Position numbers and translations under genes: made by a program | The notes under the pieces: model-generated | Told to the model about the DNA's origin: nothing | What the model saw: only the letters and a program-made list of their open reading frames with translations | Database searches by the model: none | NCBI GenBank assembly: GCA_036417435.1 | Contig: CM070917.1 | Coordinates: 61,292,436-61,356,435 of the forward strand | DNA: 64,000 nt | Source: Inia geoffrensis | Lineage: Eukaryota; Chordata; Mammalia; Artiodactyla; Iniidae | Direction of reading: 5' to 3' | Part shown: in pieces, positions 1 through 12,800 of the stretch | How the letters are laid out: each line of letters opens with the position of its first letter | Position numbering within the stretch: position 1 is the stretch's first letter

Positions 1-642
1 AAAGATCAGGCTCAGGAGTACACCACCTTTCGGGCATTTTAGTATCCCAGGCAACCACCCGGAAATAACCCCGCCCTCCACTTTTCAAAGCAATCCCAGC
101 CTAGCGCGGCGCATGCGCCTCGCAGGGCTCTAGCGCTGTGTTATCATGGAGGCGGAGAGCTAGATCGTCAGCCACCTCGGAGGCTGACATTTTGGATCCT
201 GGCGGAAAAGTTGGAAAGGCTGGCACCACTACCAAGTCAGGCTGCACCACCCAAGAAGATGAGAGCAAAAGAACTCCCGTGGAGCGACAAGATCAGGCGG
301 CGGAGCGAATCCGTGATGCTTCCCTCGGAAAACAAGCTTGTAGAGAGTTGCCCACCGCCTTGCCCTCATCTGAGATGGTGACTGTGCGGGCGCTCTAGCC
401 GCGCCTTTTCGATTCCCGGAGGGGGCGGTGCCGTCGTCACTGGCTTTGAGGCGGCTGCGGCTCAGGTCGTGGTGAGCTCCGGTTGCGCCAGAGCCCTCAG
501 TAGCCTTTTGTACGAGGAGGGTGGGGGTCTCTGACCTCTTCCCTCCTGTGCCGGGTTTCTCGGTTCCTTCCCTACGCGGGCCTACCGCTCCCCCGTGCAG
601 CCCCGCCGCGGGCCGGCTGTAACTGCGCCCCCGGGCCGGACG
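1..642 (+). promoter_or_regulatory. PRPSAP1: CpG-island promoter and 5'UTR region of PRPSAP1
   Basis: The region is rich in CpG and G+C, and the high CpG density continues through exon 1 into the first intron to about 1400. A palindromic NRF1-type site (GCGCATGCGC) lies at 109-118 and a GC-box (GGGGGCGG) at 421-428. I see no TATA box, as is common for housekeeping CpG-island promoters. The transcription start is not determinable from sequence; it is likely somewhere in 400-600. A short upstream ORF (ATG at 146, stop after five codons) would matter only if transcription began before it. Long open frames on the opposite strand here are G+C artefacts. Confidence 0.65.
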
Positions 643-812
643 ATGCCCAAGAAGCTGCTGCTGCTGCCCCCGCTCTCCGTGTCCTCCGCTTTCCGCGCCC
701 CGCGAGCCTGTCCCGCCGCCCGCCCGGCCATGAACGCCGCCCGCACCGGCTACCGAGTCTTCTCGGCCAACTCCACTGCTGCCTGCACCGAGCTGGCCAA
801 GCGCATCACCGA
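643..812 (+). CDS. PRPSAP1: PRPSAP1 coding exon 1
   Basis: Starts at ATG 643 (A at -3); ends in phase 2 before donor gtaagg at 813. Encodes the 29-residue N-terminal extension and the start of the shorter isoform (ATG 730, G at -3). Confidence 0.93.
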
Positions 813-3800
813 GTAAGGGGCGGGAGCCGGGGATGTCCCGAGGGGCCCCTCCCGGGAGAGGGTCCTTACTCCTCTTCTCCTCCACGTCCCCCGACCCGGG
901 CGAGGGGTAATTTGACCCCATCGTCCTGCCCCTGGGGGAGGGAGTCGCAGAATCCTGCCGTTTCAGGTCTGGACAAACCCTTGGAAGTGACAGAGGATCA
1001 CCCCCCCACCCACCCAGTTCTGCAGCTGAAAAGCGTTCGTCTGACTCTTGCTGGCTTCTCCCCACCTCCGAGTCCTTGGACCGCTCTCCCTGCTTTCGGC
1101 TCCCCATTCCCACCTCCCAGGCGGTGGTGAGGATTCTGTAATCGCTGGATTAGCGCGCCTTGCAGAGAGGGGCTCTAGGTTTGGCTCCCTTCCCCACGGT
1201 TGGGGTTGACCTCTGAAGCTGGTCATTGCCATTCCCAAGTCTCCCCGAGGAGACGGAGGCCCGCACGTAGTTACAACACTGGGGACGGACGGGTCGGGTG
1301 CAGTAGGTGGGGGCGGCCGGAGGGCCTTGCAGGTGGAAGACCCGCGAGGCTCAAGGTGCACCGACAGAAGTAGAGGTGTAGGGGAGGGCAGGGAGAACAG
1401 GGCAACCCTAGGGGAGCAGATTTGTCAGAGCTGGTGATAGAAACCATGGTCTAACCGTATTTTGTAAGTCAGTTAGATTCGAACAGTCTAAGTCTTTGCC
1501 TTTCCTTGTCTTTTTCACCTAAGGAAGCCTCTGGCCTCAAGTGGCCTTTGGGGTCTGAAGGCCTTGTCAGCCTTGCCCTGGGCAAGAGACTTGATTTTCC
1601 TGAACTTCATTGGTAAAATAGGGATAATTCCGTCTGTTGGACCCAGAACATTGTGAGCACGAACAAAATAATGTAGATCAAGCATCTAGCAGAGCAGAGG
1701 CTCATAGTGGCCCTCTGAATAATACATGTTTACTAAATGGCCTCTTTTCTAGTTGGCTCTTGTGAAGAACCCCAGAACCCTAGTGTAAAGGAAGAGCCTT
1801 TTGAGCCCTTTGCACATAAACTTGTTATAAAATAAATAAGCTTGTCTTTTAACTTTTGAAGTCATTTTCACATTTTAAACAACTTACATTAGAGTTCTGT
1901 GGGTTTTTCAGAGTTGATAATTAATGGCATGAAGATATTTTAAAATTCTAGATGAAAATGTAGAAGAAAGGGGAAACTTTAGTCATATTTTCTCAGTAAT
2001 GCGTATGTTCTTTTCAGTTAGAGATTTGAATGAAATTAGAAGAGTGTAAAAAAAAAAAACCAAACAATCCTTTTGCAATCTACTAACTAGTTTCTATTTC
2101 TAACCTCTGATTATTTGTCTTTCTTTTTGAGGCCAACTAAAATACTAATTTTAAATATAAAGCTTGTGTTTGTTTATCTTGGGTCAGATTTACCACAGTG
2201 ACCTTGGTAAGAGAAAGCAGAGGGAGGAGGGCAGATTTAAATAGTCAATGGTTTTGCTTTTTTTTTTTTTTTTTTTTTCCTCCTTTTTTTGCTGTACGCG
2301 GGCCTCTCACTGTTGTGGCCTCTCCCACCGCAGAGCACAGGCGCAGGCTCAGCGGCCACGGCTCGGGCCCAGCCACTCCGCGGCATGTGGGATCCTCCCA
2401 GCCCGGGGCACGAACCCGTGTCCCCTGCATCGGCAGGCGGACTCCCAACCACCGCACCACCAGGGAAGCCCCGGTTTTGCTTTTTTGCTTTTATATTTGG
2501 TTCTTGAAAAGTTTGTTCCAGAAAAGTTTTGTTTTAATCACTTTTAAGTGTGCAATTCACTGACATTAAGTACATTCACAGTGTTGTGTGATTATCACCA
2601 CTATTCATTTCCAGATCTTTTAATCGTTTCAGACAGAAACTCCGTACCCTTTAAGCACTAACTCTCCATTCCCCCTACTCCCAGACCCTGGTGACCTCTG
2701 TTCTGCTTTGTGTGACTGTGAATGTGCCTGTTCTAGGTACTTCCTATAAATGGAATCATGCAGTATTTGTATTTTTGTGTCTGACTTATTTTACTTAGAA
2801 TCATTTTTTCAAGGTTCATCCGTATTGTAGCATGTACCAGAATTTCATTCCTTTTTAAGGCTGAATAATATTCTGTTGTACAGTTGGTTGGAGTGTATTT
2901 AAACAGATTCCACCCTTATATCATTTCACTCATAAAAATGGTAATGCTAACTGATAAGAACTGAAAACAAACAAAAACCTACCATTAATTCCTTAATATC
3001 TAGTATCTAGTCCTTGTTCATATTTCCTAGGTTGTCCCAAAAATGGGTTTTTACACTTGGTTTGTTCTAATCAGGATCCAGACAAGATTCACACTGCATT
3101 TGGTTAATGGCACCGAAGTCTGTAACGCTTTTGACAATTGAGGCATTTACCTTGGGCTTGTGTGTTTTGGAATTATTGCTAGTAACCACATATTTGTTGG
3201 GTATTGATGTTCCAAGACAATTATTATTCAAAACAACAATGGAACTAGACACTAAACTTTGATTGTGGGCTCTTCCCAGTAAAGCAGTGTGTTACAGATT
3301 GGTGAGCGCCGGAAGCTGCTTGTGGAGTGACAGCAGGTTTTAGTTTTTAATGAATTAAATTTTCTAAATTTTTTTTTTTTTGATAGAAGAATGCTGGTGT
3401 AGTTATTGTAGTCTTTTTGTTAAACACATGCCTGTGAACTGGAGTTTTTTAAAAAGAGCGTTCTTAATTGCCTTCCCCTCCCCCTCCTTTAGGCGTCTTG
3501 GTGCTGAATTGGGGAAGTCTGTGGTTTATCAAGAGACCAATGGAGGTGAGTTAAAACTTATTTGTTAAACACCCTTTGTTCTCTAAACTCTGTTTAATCC
3601 GCTGGCATGTTTTTAAAAGGCGAATGTTAATCATGTTTAACACAGAAATGCGGTTTTTTTGTTGTTTTTTTTGCGGTATTCGGGCCTCTCACTGCTGTGG
3701 CCTCTCCTGCTGCGGGGCGCAGTCTCCGGACGTGCAGGCTCAGCGGCCATGGCTCACGGGCCCAGCCGCTCCGCGGCATGTGGGATCTTCCCGGACCGGG

Positions 3801-6800
3801 GCACGAACCCGCGTCCCCTGCATCGGCAGGCGGACCCTCAACCACTGAGCCACCAGGGAAGCCCCGCGTTTCTGTTTTAGCAGTTGGGGCAGAGGGCGTT
3901 CCGTTCGTCCCTCTAAATCTTGACTTCTTTGCTCTTCCTTAAAAGTCTCCTTTCCTCCTGTTCCAAGATAATGCAAATATCATGTCATTTTAGAACGAGG
4001 AAAAGGAGCGATGTAGAGAGTAAGATTTTTCTTCCATATTGTGCTGTATTTGATCAGTACTTTTTACATTTATCTGTTTCATTAGGCCATCAAATGGCAT
4101 TAAGTGCCATCGGTACTAGATAGTAATGACTTATTAAGAAAACTTCCTTGAGTTAGTTTTCTCTCTCAGTTTTTTCTCTCAAGTCTTGTTGACCCTCACC
4201 CTGGGTTGGTCACCCATTTTTGCCACTGCCTGGGTTTCTGGGGAGAGCTGGATCATTAAATGATATTGCTTGAAGGCACTTGTTGATAGCCAGTGTCCCA
4301 GGAATGCAGCAGCATCATAACCTCCCCCCCCACCCCTCCCCGGTGGGTTCCAGAGTATAATGTCATCACTCATTGCGAAGGCAAGTTCGTATAAAAGCAA
4401 TTTGGAATTATTTTTGCAAAGTTGAAGGCCTTGGATTCATGTTTTTGTACTTGCTTTTCTCTTTCCAAGGTATAACTGTCTTTGGTATCACTAGCTTAAC
4501 AGGAGATAATTTAGACAAAATTGATGTTTGGGGAGCTAATATAATACAGCAAAGTATTGGAAGAAGGAAAGATAGTTTAATGGGTAGTAATGGAAAGCAC
4601 ACGTTCCTGGGGTGTGTATAAGTTACACGTGTGTTACAATTAACCCCCAGAAACCCTTCATCCAGCTTCCACACTCACAACTTTTAACTTGGTGACTTGA
4701 GAAATTTTCCTGCCAGGACAAGTCAGGAGATGCCGGTATTTAAACCCCTGAAGATGAGTGCAGATAGGCGAGATAGCCTAGTTAACAGTAATGAATTTCC
4801 TTCATTGTGATGGCACTTGGGTTTCTCATAAATGAAGCGCTGGAGGAAAAGAGGGTAGTTTAGGGAAGACCTTTTTCTCCATCCTCCCATCCCTGTTCCA
4901 GGCCTCCTAGCTCTCTCTCATGCTGTCAAAGTAGCTTCTTAACGGGTCTTCTTACCTCCATTTTCAGCCTCTCTAGTCTGTTCTACTCACTTCCGTCAGG
5001 ATATTTCCAAAATGCAAACATTTTTACTTACTACTGTTAAAAATTGTATAGGCCATGGTCCAGCCTCCTTAACAATCACGTGGGGCCCTTTGGGTTCTGT
5101 TCTGCCCATCTCACCTGCTTCGTCCTTCATCACGTCCGTCAGCACGTCTTGTGTGCTCTGATTCAAGACTCCATCTGAAGCCTGCCTGCTTCTCACTACC
5201 TCCACTGCAGCTGCTCTGGTCCAGCCCGCCATCTGTCGCTTGCCTGGACTCCTTCAGAAGCAACTGGAGTGGCTCCCCCCAAGCAGCCCTTCTTGCTTTG
5301 CCACCGTTGTCTTCACGCAGTAGCCAGTGATCACACGAGTCCTCCAGTGGCTCTGCTGTCACCCCTTGGAATAAAATCCAGACTCCTGCGTGGTGTGGTC
5401 CTGGTCAGCTCCCTGACCTCCGCTGTGTCTCTTTCTGCTCTCTCGCTGTGTTTCCGAGCGCACAGTGGCAGCCCCACATCTTTGCACGTTCCATACTCCT
5501 TTCCTCACCGTATGTTCCAGTCTGCAGTGAGGCCATCGTTCCCAGGCCTCTTTCTCTTTTATCATGGCTGGTCTTTCTCCTGTACATTGGCCTGGAGGGT
5601 TTGCCAGCCTTTGGCATTGCATTGTCTCTCCTGAGTCAGTCTTTGTCCCCTTGGTCCAGGTCCCCCACTTTGTGACCCCAACTCAGGGCCTGGAACAGAG
5701 GAGGCATTGGCCTTTGTTGAAAGAATAATAAGGATATTAACTTTTGCCCTCTTTATTCGCTGCATACTTTTCCCTAAGCATCTTGTGTTTATTTAGTGAC
5801 GGATATTCTTTTCTGGACCCTGAGATTTTACGTACACTTGTTTGTGGCTTTTGCCTTCTAGCCTATTTTTGGCTTATTCTCCCCTTAGCTTGACTGTTTT
5901 TTACGTAAGTACATGCCATTCCAAGATCTCTTAAGAATTTATTTTGGTGCGCTAAGCAAAGCATTGGTTTAGACTCACCTTTACTCCCTCCAATTGCTGC
6001 CTAATTATTGCACCGTGAAGGGCTTTTCTTCAAACTGCAGAACGTTTTTATTTTTCAGAAACAAGAGTTGAAATAAAAGAATCTGTTCGTGGCCAAGATA
6101 TTTTCATTATACAGACAATACCCAGGTAAAAGCACTACTTTATTTATCTCTCTTCCTCTAAAAATCTTAAGTGATGTAACTTATTATCTTTTCATATGAA
6201 CAACAGTTCCATTTTCTTTAAATTATAAATGTGTTTGCACATTAAATGCTTTCCAAAATACTATATATGTGTACACATATATGTGTGTGGGTCTATATGT
6301 GTGTGTGTGTGTCTCTGTCTATACATATATGTATATATATATAGTCTTTTGGAATTCCTGCCATGCTTGTCACACTATACTTAACTGTTATTGTTTACTT
6401 TTTTTTTTAATTTTATTTATTTATTTATTGGCTGTGTTGGGTCTTCGTTGCTGCATGCGGGCTTTCTGTAGTTGTGGCGAGCGGGGGCTACTCTTTGTTG
6501 CCGTGCGTGGGCTTCTCATTGTGGTGGCTTCTCTTGTGGAGCACGGGCTCTAGGTGCGTGGGCTTCAGTAGTTGTGGCACGTGGGCTCAGTAGTTGTGGC
6601 TCATGGGCTCTAGAGTGCAGGCTCAGTAGTTGTGGCACACGGGCTTAGTTGCTCCATGGCCTGTGGGATCTTCCTGGACCAGGGTTCGAACATGTGTCCC
6701 CTGCATTGGCAGGCGGATTCTTAACCACTGCGCCACCAGGGAAGCCCCTGTTATTGTTTACTTGATCATCTTCTCCAAGCTTTAAACTCCTCAAGGACAG

Positions 6801-9800
6801 AAATATTCTACTTCCATTTGCAGGAACCTAGGCCAGTCTCTGTCCGCTCAGCTCTCCTGGAAAGCCTTTGTTGTTGTTAAATGGTGGGTTTTATTTTGCA
6901 CAGTGACCCATCTGTAGCCCGTTTATCACAGATACCATCTACCACTCCTTCCCTCAGTGTGGGAGGACTGGCTCTGGGGGAATCCTGGCATACCTGAGCA
7001 TGAACTTCCCTGTGGGGTTATCTCCTCTCAGCTCCTCAGTGGGAATGGGGTCGATAGATCATGAATGAAAAATCCAGACCTTCACGTCTTGATCGGTTTA
7101 TCGGTTTAGATTCCTGAGACGACACGGCACTGGCTGCCAGCAGGGTGCGGACGCTTTACACGTATCTTTTTTTTTTGCGGTACGTGTGCTTCTCACTGCT
7201 GTGGCCTACCCCGTCGCGGAGCACAGGCTCCGGACGCGCAGGCCCAGCGGCCATGGCTCACGGGCCCAGCCGCTCCGCAGCATGTGGGATCCTCCCGGAC
7301 CGGGGCACGAACCCGTGTCCCCTGCATCGGCAGGCGGACTCTCAACCACAGCACCACCAGGGAAGCCCACATGTATCATTTTTAATCCTTATGTGTCAGT
7401 CCTACATGGCAGCTCTTGTTGGCCTCTGTGATACTGTGATTTATGATAAGAATTATGTATCTGGTCTTCCTTTCCTGGCACAGAGCTCCTGAAACCCTTG
7501 GAATATCCTAAGTGATAAGAGCAGTAAAGGTATCTTTCATTATTCAGAACAAGCCCCTTTCAGTTACACCTGAGTTATGTGAGTGAGGTGATATTTGGAA
7601 AGCCCCTGGGTAAACACAGGATGGGGGCTGTTTGCCAGGGTAACCAACCTTGTGATTAGAGGGTTGGTACTTTCAGCCCAGCCCCTCTGACCCCCGGGGA
7701 GGGGAGAGGGGCTAGAAGTTGAATCAGTCGCCAGTGGCCAATGATTTGATCAGTTGTGCCTGTATGATGAAGCCTCCATAAAAAACCGAAAGGACTGGGT
7801 TTGGAGAGCTTCTGGGTTGGTGAAGGCGTGGAGGTGCTAGGGGGTGGTACACCCAGAAAGGGCGTGGAAGCTCTGCACCCCTTGCCCTATACCTCACCCT
7901 GTGCACCTCCCCCATCTGGCTGTTCCTGAGTTACATCCTTGATAGTAACCTGGTAATCTAGTGAGAAAACTGTTTTTCTGAGTTTTATTTATTTATTTAT
8001 TGGCTATGCCACGAGGTATGTGGGATCTTAGTTCCCCAACTGGGGATAGAACCTGTGCCCTCTGTGGTGGAAGCACGGAGTCTTAACCACTGGACTGCCA
8101 GGGAAGTCCCTGAGGGTTTCTTTGCCTTTTTCTTTCTTCTTTTTTTACTTTGCTCTAGCACATTAATCGGAGCTGAGGAGGGGGTCATGGGAACCTCTGA
8201 TTTATAGCAGGTTGGTCAGAAGCACAGGTGACAGCCTGGGCTTGCCCATGTCTGAAGTGAGGAAGGGGGCAGTCTTACTGGGCCCTTAACCTGTGGGATC
8301 TGATGCTTTGTCCAGGCAGAGAGTGTCAGAATTGAGTTGAATTGTGGGATACCCAGCTGGTGTCCCGAGATTCTGAGAATTACATACGTGTGGGAAAATC
8401 CCCGCACATTTGGTGACCAGAAGTATTCAGTGTTGTAAATGTACAGAGAAGGGAAAACCTTTTTCCTTACAGCCCCCTGTGAAGGGATTGAGGAAACTGG
8501 GTCTGAAGGAAACTGAGGACCACGGGGTCATGGAGTGAGTAATATGAACCCAGGTATAACAGGGTTCCTGGTACACTGGTAACTGGTAGATACTAAGTAT
8601 TTTAGTACTTTTTTCTGATCATGAAGAATAATGTTCATCTCTGCAAACACAGGCAGTATAGAAATGTGTAGCAGAAAATAAAAATTCCCCAGCCCTCTGA
8701 GATAACTAAATACCTGTTTGTTCCTCTTTATTTGATAATGTGCATACAAATTTAGGCTCCATAATTCAGGTGATCCTCAAAACCAAAATAAAAGTAATTT
8801 TAATTTATCTGCATGGTTCAAGTTTCAAAAGGGTGTATGATGAGCCCTGCCTCTGCCATCAGCCACCCTGCTTCCATCCCTGGATACGGCAAGTGTTACC
8901 AGGTTCTTAAGCATTCTTTTCAGAGACTCTGTGTGCCCAAGCAGTTGCTTATTTGTTTTTCTTAATTTTTACATAGAAGGAGTCTAATAGGGAATTCTCT
9001 GGCGGCCCAGTGATTAGGACTCTGTGCCTCCGCTGCAGGGTTCTGTCCCCGGTCAGGGAACAGATCCCACAGGCCTAGTGGTGCTGCCAAAAAAAAAAAA
9101 AAAATAGGAACCTAGAAAAATGGTACAGATGAACCGGTTTGCAGGGCAGAAACTGAGACACAGATGTAGAGAAAAAACCTATGGACACCAAGGGGGGAAA
9201 GTGGCAAGCGGGGGGTGGGGTGGGGGTGGGAGATTGGGATTGACACTAATATACACTAATATGTATAAAATGGATACCTAATAAGAACCTATTGTATAAA
9301 AAATAAAATAAAATTCAAAAATTCAAAAAAAAAAGAAAGCGTGTAAGATACCTCTAAATTGATAAGTTAGCAATGATTCTAATATCTACCTAAAGTTTAC
9401 TCAGAAATTATTCCTCTTCCCAGAAGAAAAAGACAGTTATAAAATAACCATACTTGTAGCCACATCAATTATGTTAACATTTTTAAAATATTAAATTTGT
9501 AGATTTGACTACATCATAATCACTGAAAAAATACAATTATTTAAAAATATTTCACTTAGTCAAAATTTTTTCCTACATTGAGGTCTTCTTTGCCTAGATG
9601 TACTTATTCTGAAATGCTTCATCCACTTGTAAATATTTTCTTTTAGATCAGTCAATACACTTAACATGCAGTAAAAAAAAAAAAAAAATCTAATACACTT
9701 TGCTGAACTCTTAAAAATAAAGCATTGTACTGTATCAATACAGAAAGAGCTACCTTATCTTTAAAAGATTCTAATTTTAAAATAATCACAAACTTCCAGA

Positions 9801-12800
9801 AAACTAGCCTGTGCTGTGCAGCCACTTTAGACAGAGTTGCAAGCCTGGTGCCTCACCACCCCAAACACTTCAGTGTGTAGTTCCTAGAAACAAGGGCTTT
9901 CTCTTATACAACCACAGTGCCACCGTCAGAATCAGGATACTGAGACCTCTGTGTTGTCACCACCTAAGCCTCAGACCCCATCCCCGTGTCATCTGCTGTC
10001 CCCCAGGCCACTTCCTGGCACAAGGAGCCAGTTGAGGCTCAGGTAGCACTTAGTTGTCTGTGTCCTGTCTTCTGGACAGTCTGGAACCATCCCTTGGTCT
10101 TTCTTTGACCTTCAAAACTTTGTCACTTTTGAAGACGACACTTTGGCCAGTTCATTTTGTCGAATGACCCTCAGTTTAGGTTTGCCGTATTCCATTATGG
10201 TGGGATTCGGTGGAGCTGTGTTCCCATCTTGTCGTCTGCGGCGTCATACTGTGTTCTGTGGACACACCGAAGCTTGTTCAGCCTGTCGCATGTGCTGTGT
10301 CTCTAGTCTCGTGCTTGCCAACTGCAGAACATCCTGTATGTGGGTCCTTGCCCGTGTTTGGGGTGTGTCTGTACGAAGATTCCAAGAAATGCGATTGCTG
10401 GGTGTGAGGATCCACGCATTTTGTAGTACTGATAGATGTGGCTGCGTCGATAGACACTTGAAATATTTGTGGTATCGATAGATAATTGCATATTGCCCTC
10501 CATGGAGGATCTACTAATTTATGTCTCCTCCGGCAATTTTGGTTTTGTATTGTTTGTCTCCTGGTGACGGGAAATCTTTTTGCCCCATGCTTTTGTTTGA
10601 CACTGCACCTTAGGAATGAGGGGAAAGCCTGCGGGGCTTGCGTAGCCCTGGAACATGTGTAGTCAGAGAGTTTTGACACTCCCCCTGGCTGCTGCCTGGC
10701 CTTCTGTGCTTATCCTGGTTTTTGTTGGTGGTGAATAGTAAGGTTGCATTGTCACCACTTTTTTTTTTTTAACCTCTGAATTCTTAAGTTCCTTAGGGTA
10801 TAGGACAGAGCTGCAGGTGACCCTAGATCCTTGGCTTGGCCTCCTTAGACTACTGAGAGCCTTTTACGAATTTACTGAGGGAGAGAGAACAGAACCTCGA
10901 CCTTTGTAGCCATAGACGGGCCACCTTTGTCACTCATCCTCCAGGAAATACGGGGGTCTGAGTCCAGAGGCAGTAGTGGTCAGTGAAGTCTCTTTACTCT
11001 ACCCTAACTGAATTTATGGCAGCAAAAGAATGTGTATCCTGTCAGGAATTGTTTATCTTTAAGGAATCTTAGCCTTAATTCACAGGTCTGCACCTCAGCC
11101 TGGAACTTGAGCTCTGACTTTGAACTCATCTCTAGGACAAGAGTTAACTTGGTCGTGGTCAGTTGTGTGCCAGCACATGAGCAGCTGTGCTCTTGGTAGC
11201 TTTATTCTGTTCCGTGTAATCAGGGATCATCCCTGAGTTGGGGGAGGAACTAAGAGGTTATGACCTTGTCACGTCCGGGACCCCATTGTGTCAGATAGTC
11301 CTGGATGCTGTTAGTGACCGAGGACTTGATGAGCTGCCTTCCTGCTGTGTGTAGACAGCTGACGGCCAGCTGTTGGAGAGCCAGGGTGTTGACCACTCTT
11401 CATTTTCATGATGAGCTGGGATGGTCGAGGCTTTGATGCCTTTGTGAAAGTATAATCTTTTCCAATCAATTTCTTAATCATAGGATTGACTTAGCAAGAC
11501 CGAATTAAAATTTTTTTTCATATTGGAGGGTAGTTGATTTACAATGTTGTGTTAGATTTTGCTGTATAGCAAAGTGAGTCAGTTTTACATACACATATAT
11601 CCACTTTTTTTAGATTCTATCCCCATATAGGTCATTATAGAGTATAGAGTAGGTCCCTGTGCTATTCAGTAGGTTCTTATTAACTATCTATTCTATACGT
11701 AGTAGTATGTATATGTCAAGGACCAACTGTTTTTATAGTACATCTCTGAGGCTATCGAGTATTCTAACTCCTTTACTTTTATTATGAATTCAGGAAGTAG
11801 GGAAGAGATACAATAATAATAGTAATTGCAGACTTTGCCGTGGCTGGTGTGTGAAGTTGGTGACGTGTGTGAGGCTGAAGGGCTTCAGCTGGATCACCCC
11901 CTCCACCAGTCACCACCCTCTGAGGCAGGTGTCATCGTCACCCCCTTTTATGTCCTCTAACCACAGACTTCCACACTGGGGTATCATTGTGCACTTGTTA
12001 ATGCATGTGGGGTAGAGGGACAGCTATACCCATAATTTCCTTTTTGCTACAGTGCATCTCCCTCCCTGCTTTTAGTTCAGACTTCTACACGTCATAAACG
12101 GTGTAAGTTCACAGTCTATTGGCACGGCAAAATAGCGCTCACTATTAACAGCCCTGTCCTGGGATCTTGAGACAGCATGTGGTTAGTCGTCTTTGTGACA
12201 AGAAGTTGTGCTCTATCTAATTCTTGGTTTCCATATCTCATGGTAACCAAGAATGCAGTAGAAATATTTAGTACATGCAGTTTAGAGTGATCCTGGGGCA
12301 GTAATACATATGGAACTTTACACTGTGCAGGTGTTTTCCAGGGAAAGGACAAATTAACGGGGAAAAATGAGTTGGTTACTGGCTAATTGGGAAACATTTG
12401 TTTTGTTTGGTTTTTCCCACTTGTGCTTAGGATACTCGAAAATTTGAACAAAGGAGGAGGTAGGGAGCAGTCCATGGAGTCGCAGCAGAGAAAGTGAATC
12501 TTGAGAATAACCTTGACAGCAGCTTTACACACTTACCAACTGGAAAGGTTTCCTTTTGAAGGAACAGCACAGATACACATGGTGCTTTTGGAAACCAGAA
12601 CCCTGTCCTGAAGATGGTACAGTTCCCTTGTGTGTACTTGTTTTGAGATTATTGAGAAGCCATAATTGTCTTCCTTGTGAAACCGTGCACCTCAGATTGG
12701 GACTTTAGCCCACGTGCCGGGACTCGAACCCGGCCAAAACCCACGGTCTTCCAACTGAGATCGCACACCTGGTTTTAGGACTTAATGAAGTTCAGGTTCT

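Larger units (their letters stand above)
813..3492 (+). other. PRPSAP1 intron 1
   Basis: Holds the CpG-island tail (to about 1400), a MIR-like remnant, one CHR-type SINE and old L1M sequence, listed separately. Nothing else recognised. Confidence 0.8.
3546..6058 (+). other. PRPSAP1 intron 2
   Basis: Contains a CHR-type SINE at 3654-3865 and L2-like sequence at about 4870-5710. The remainder shows nothing recognisable. Confidence 0.75.

Noticed and set aside
229..1113. 294-codon minus-strand ORF over the PRPSAP1 promoter
   Set aside because: CpG-island artefact with low-complexity Gly/Arg/Ser composition and no domain.
2198..2563. Many 60-130-codon ORFs recurring at SINE positions throughout the window
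   Set aside because: They are translations of the CHR SINE consensus in various frames, with the same sequence at each copy.
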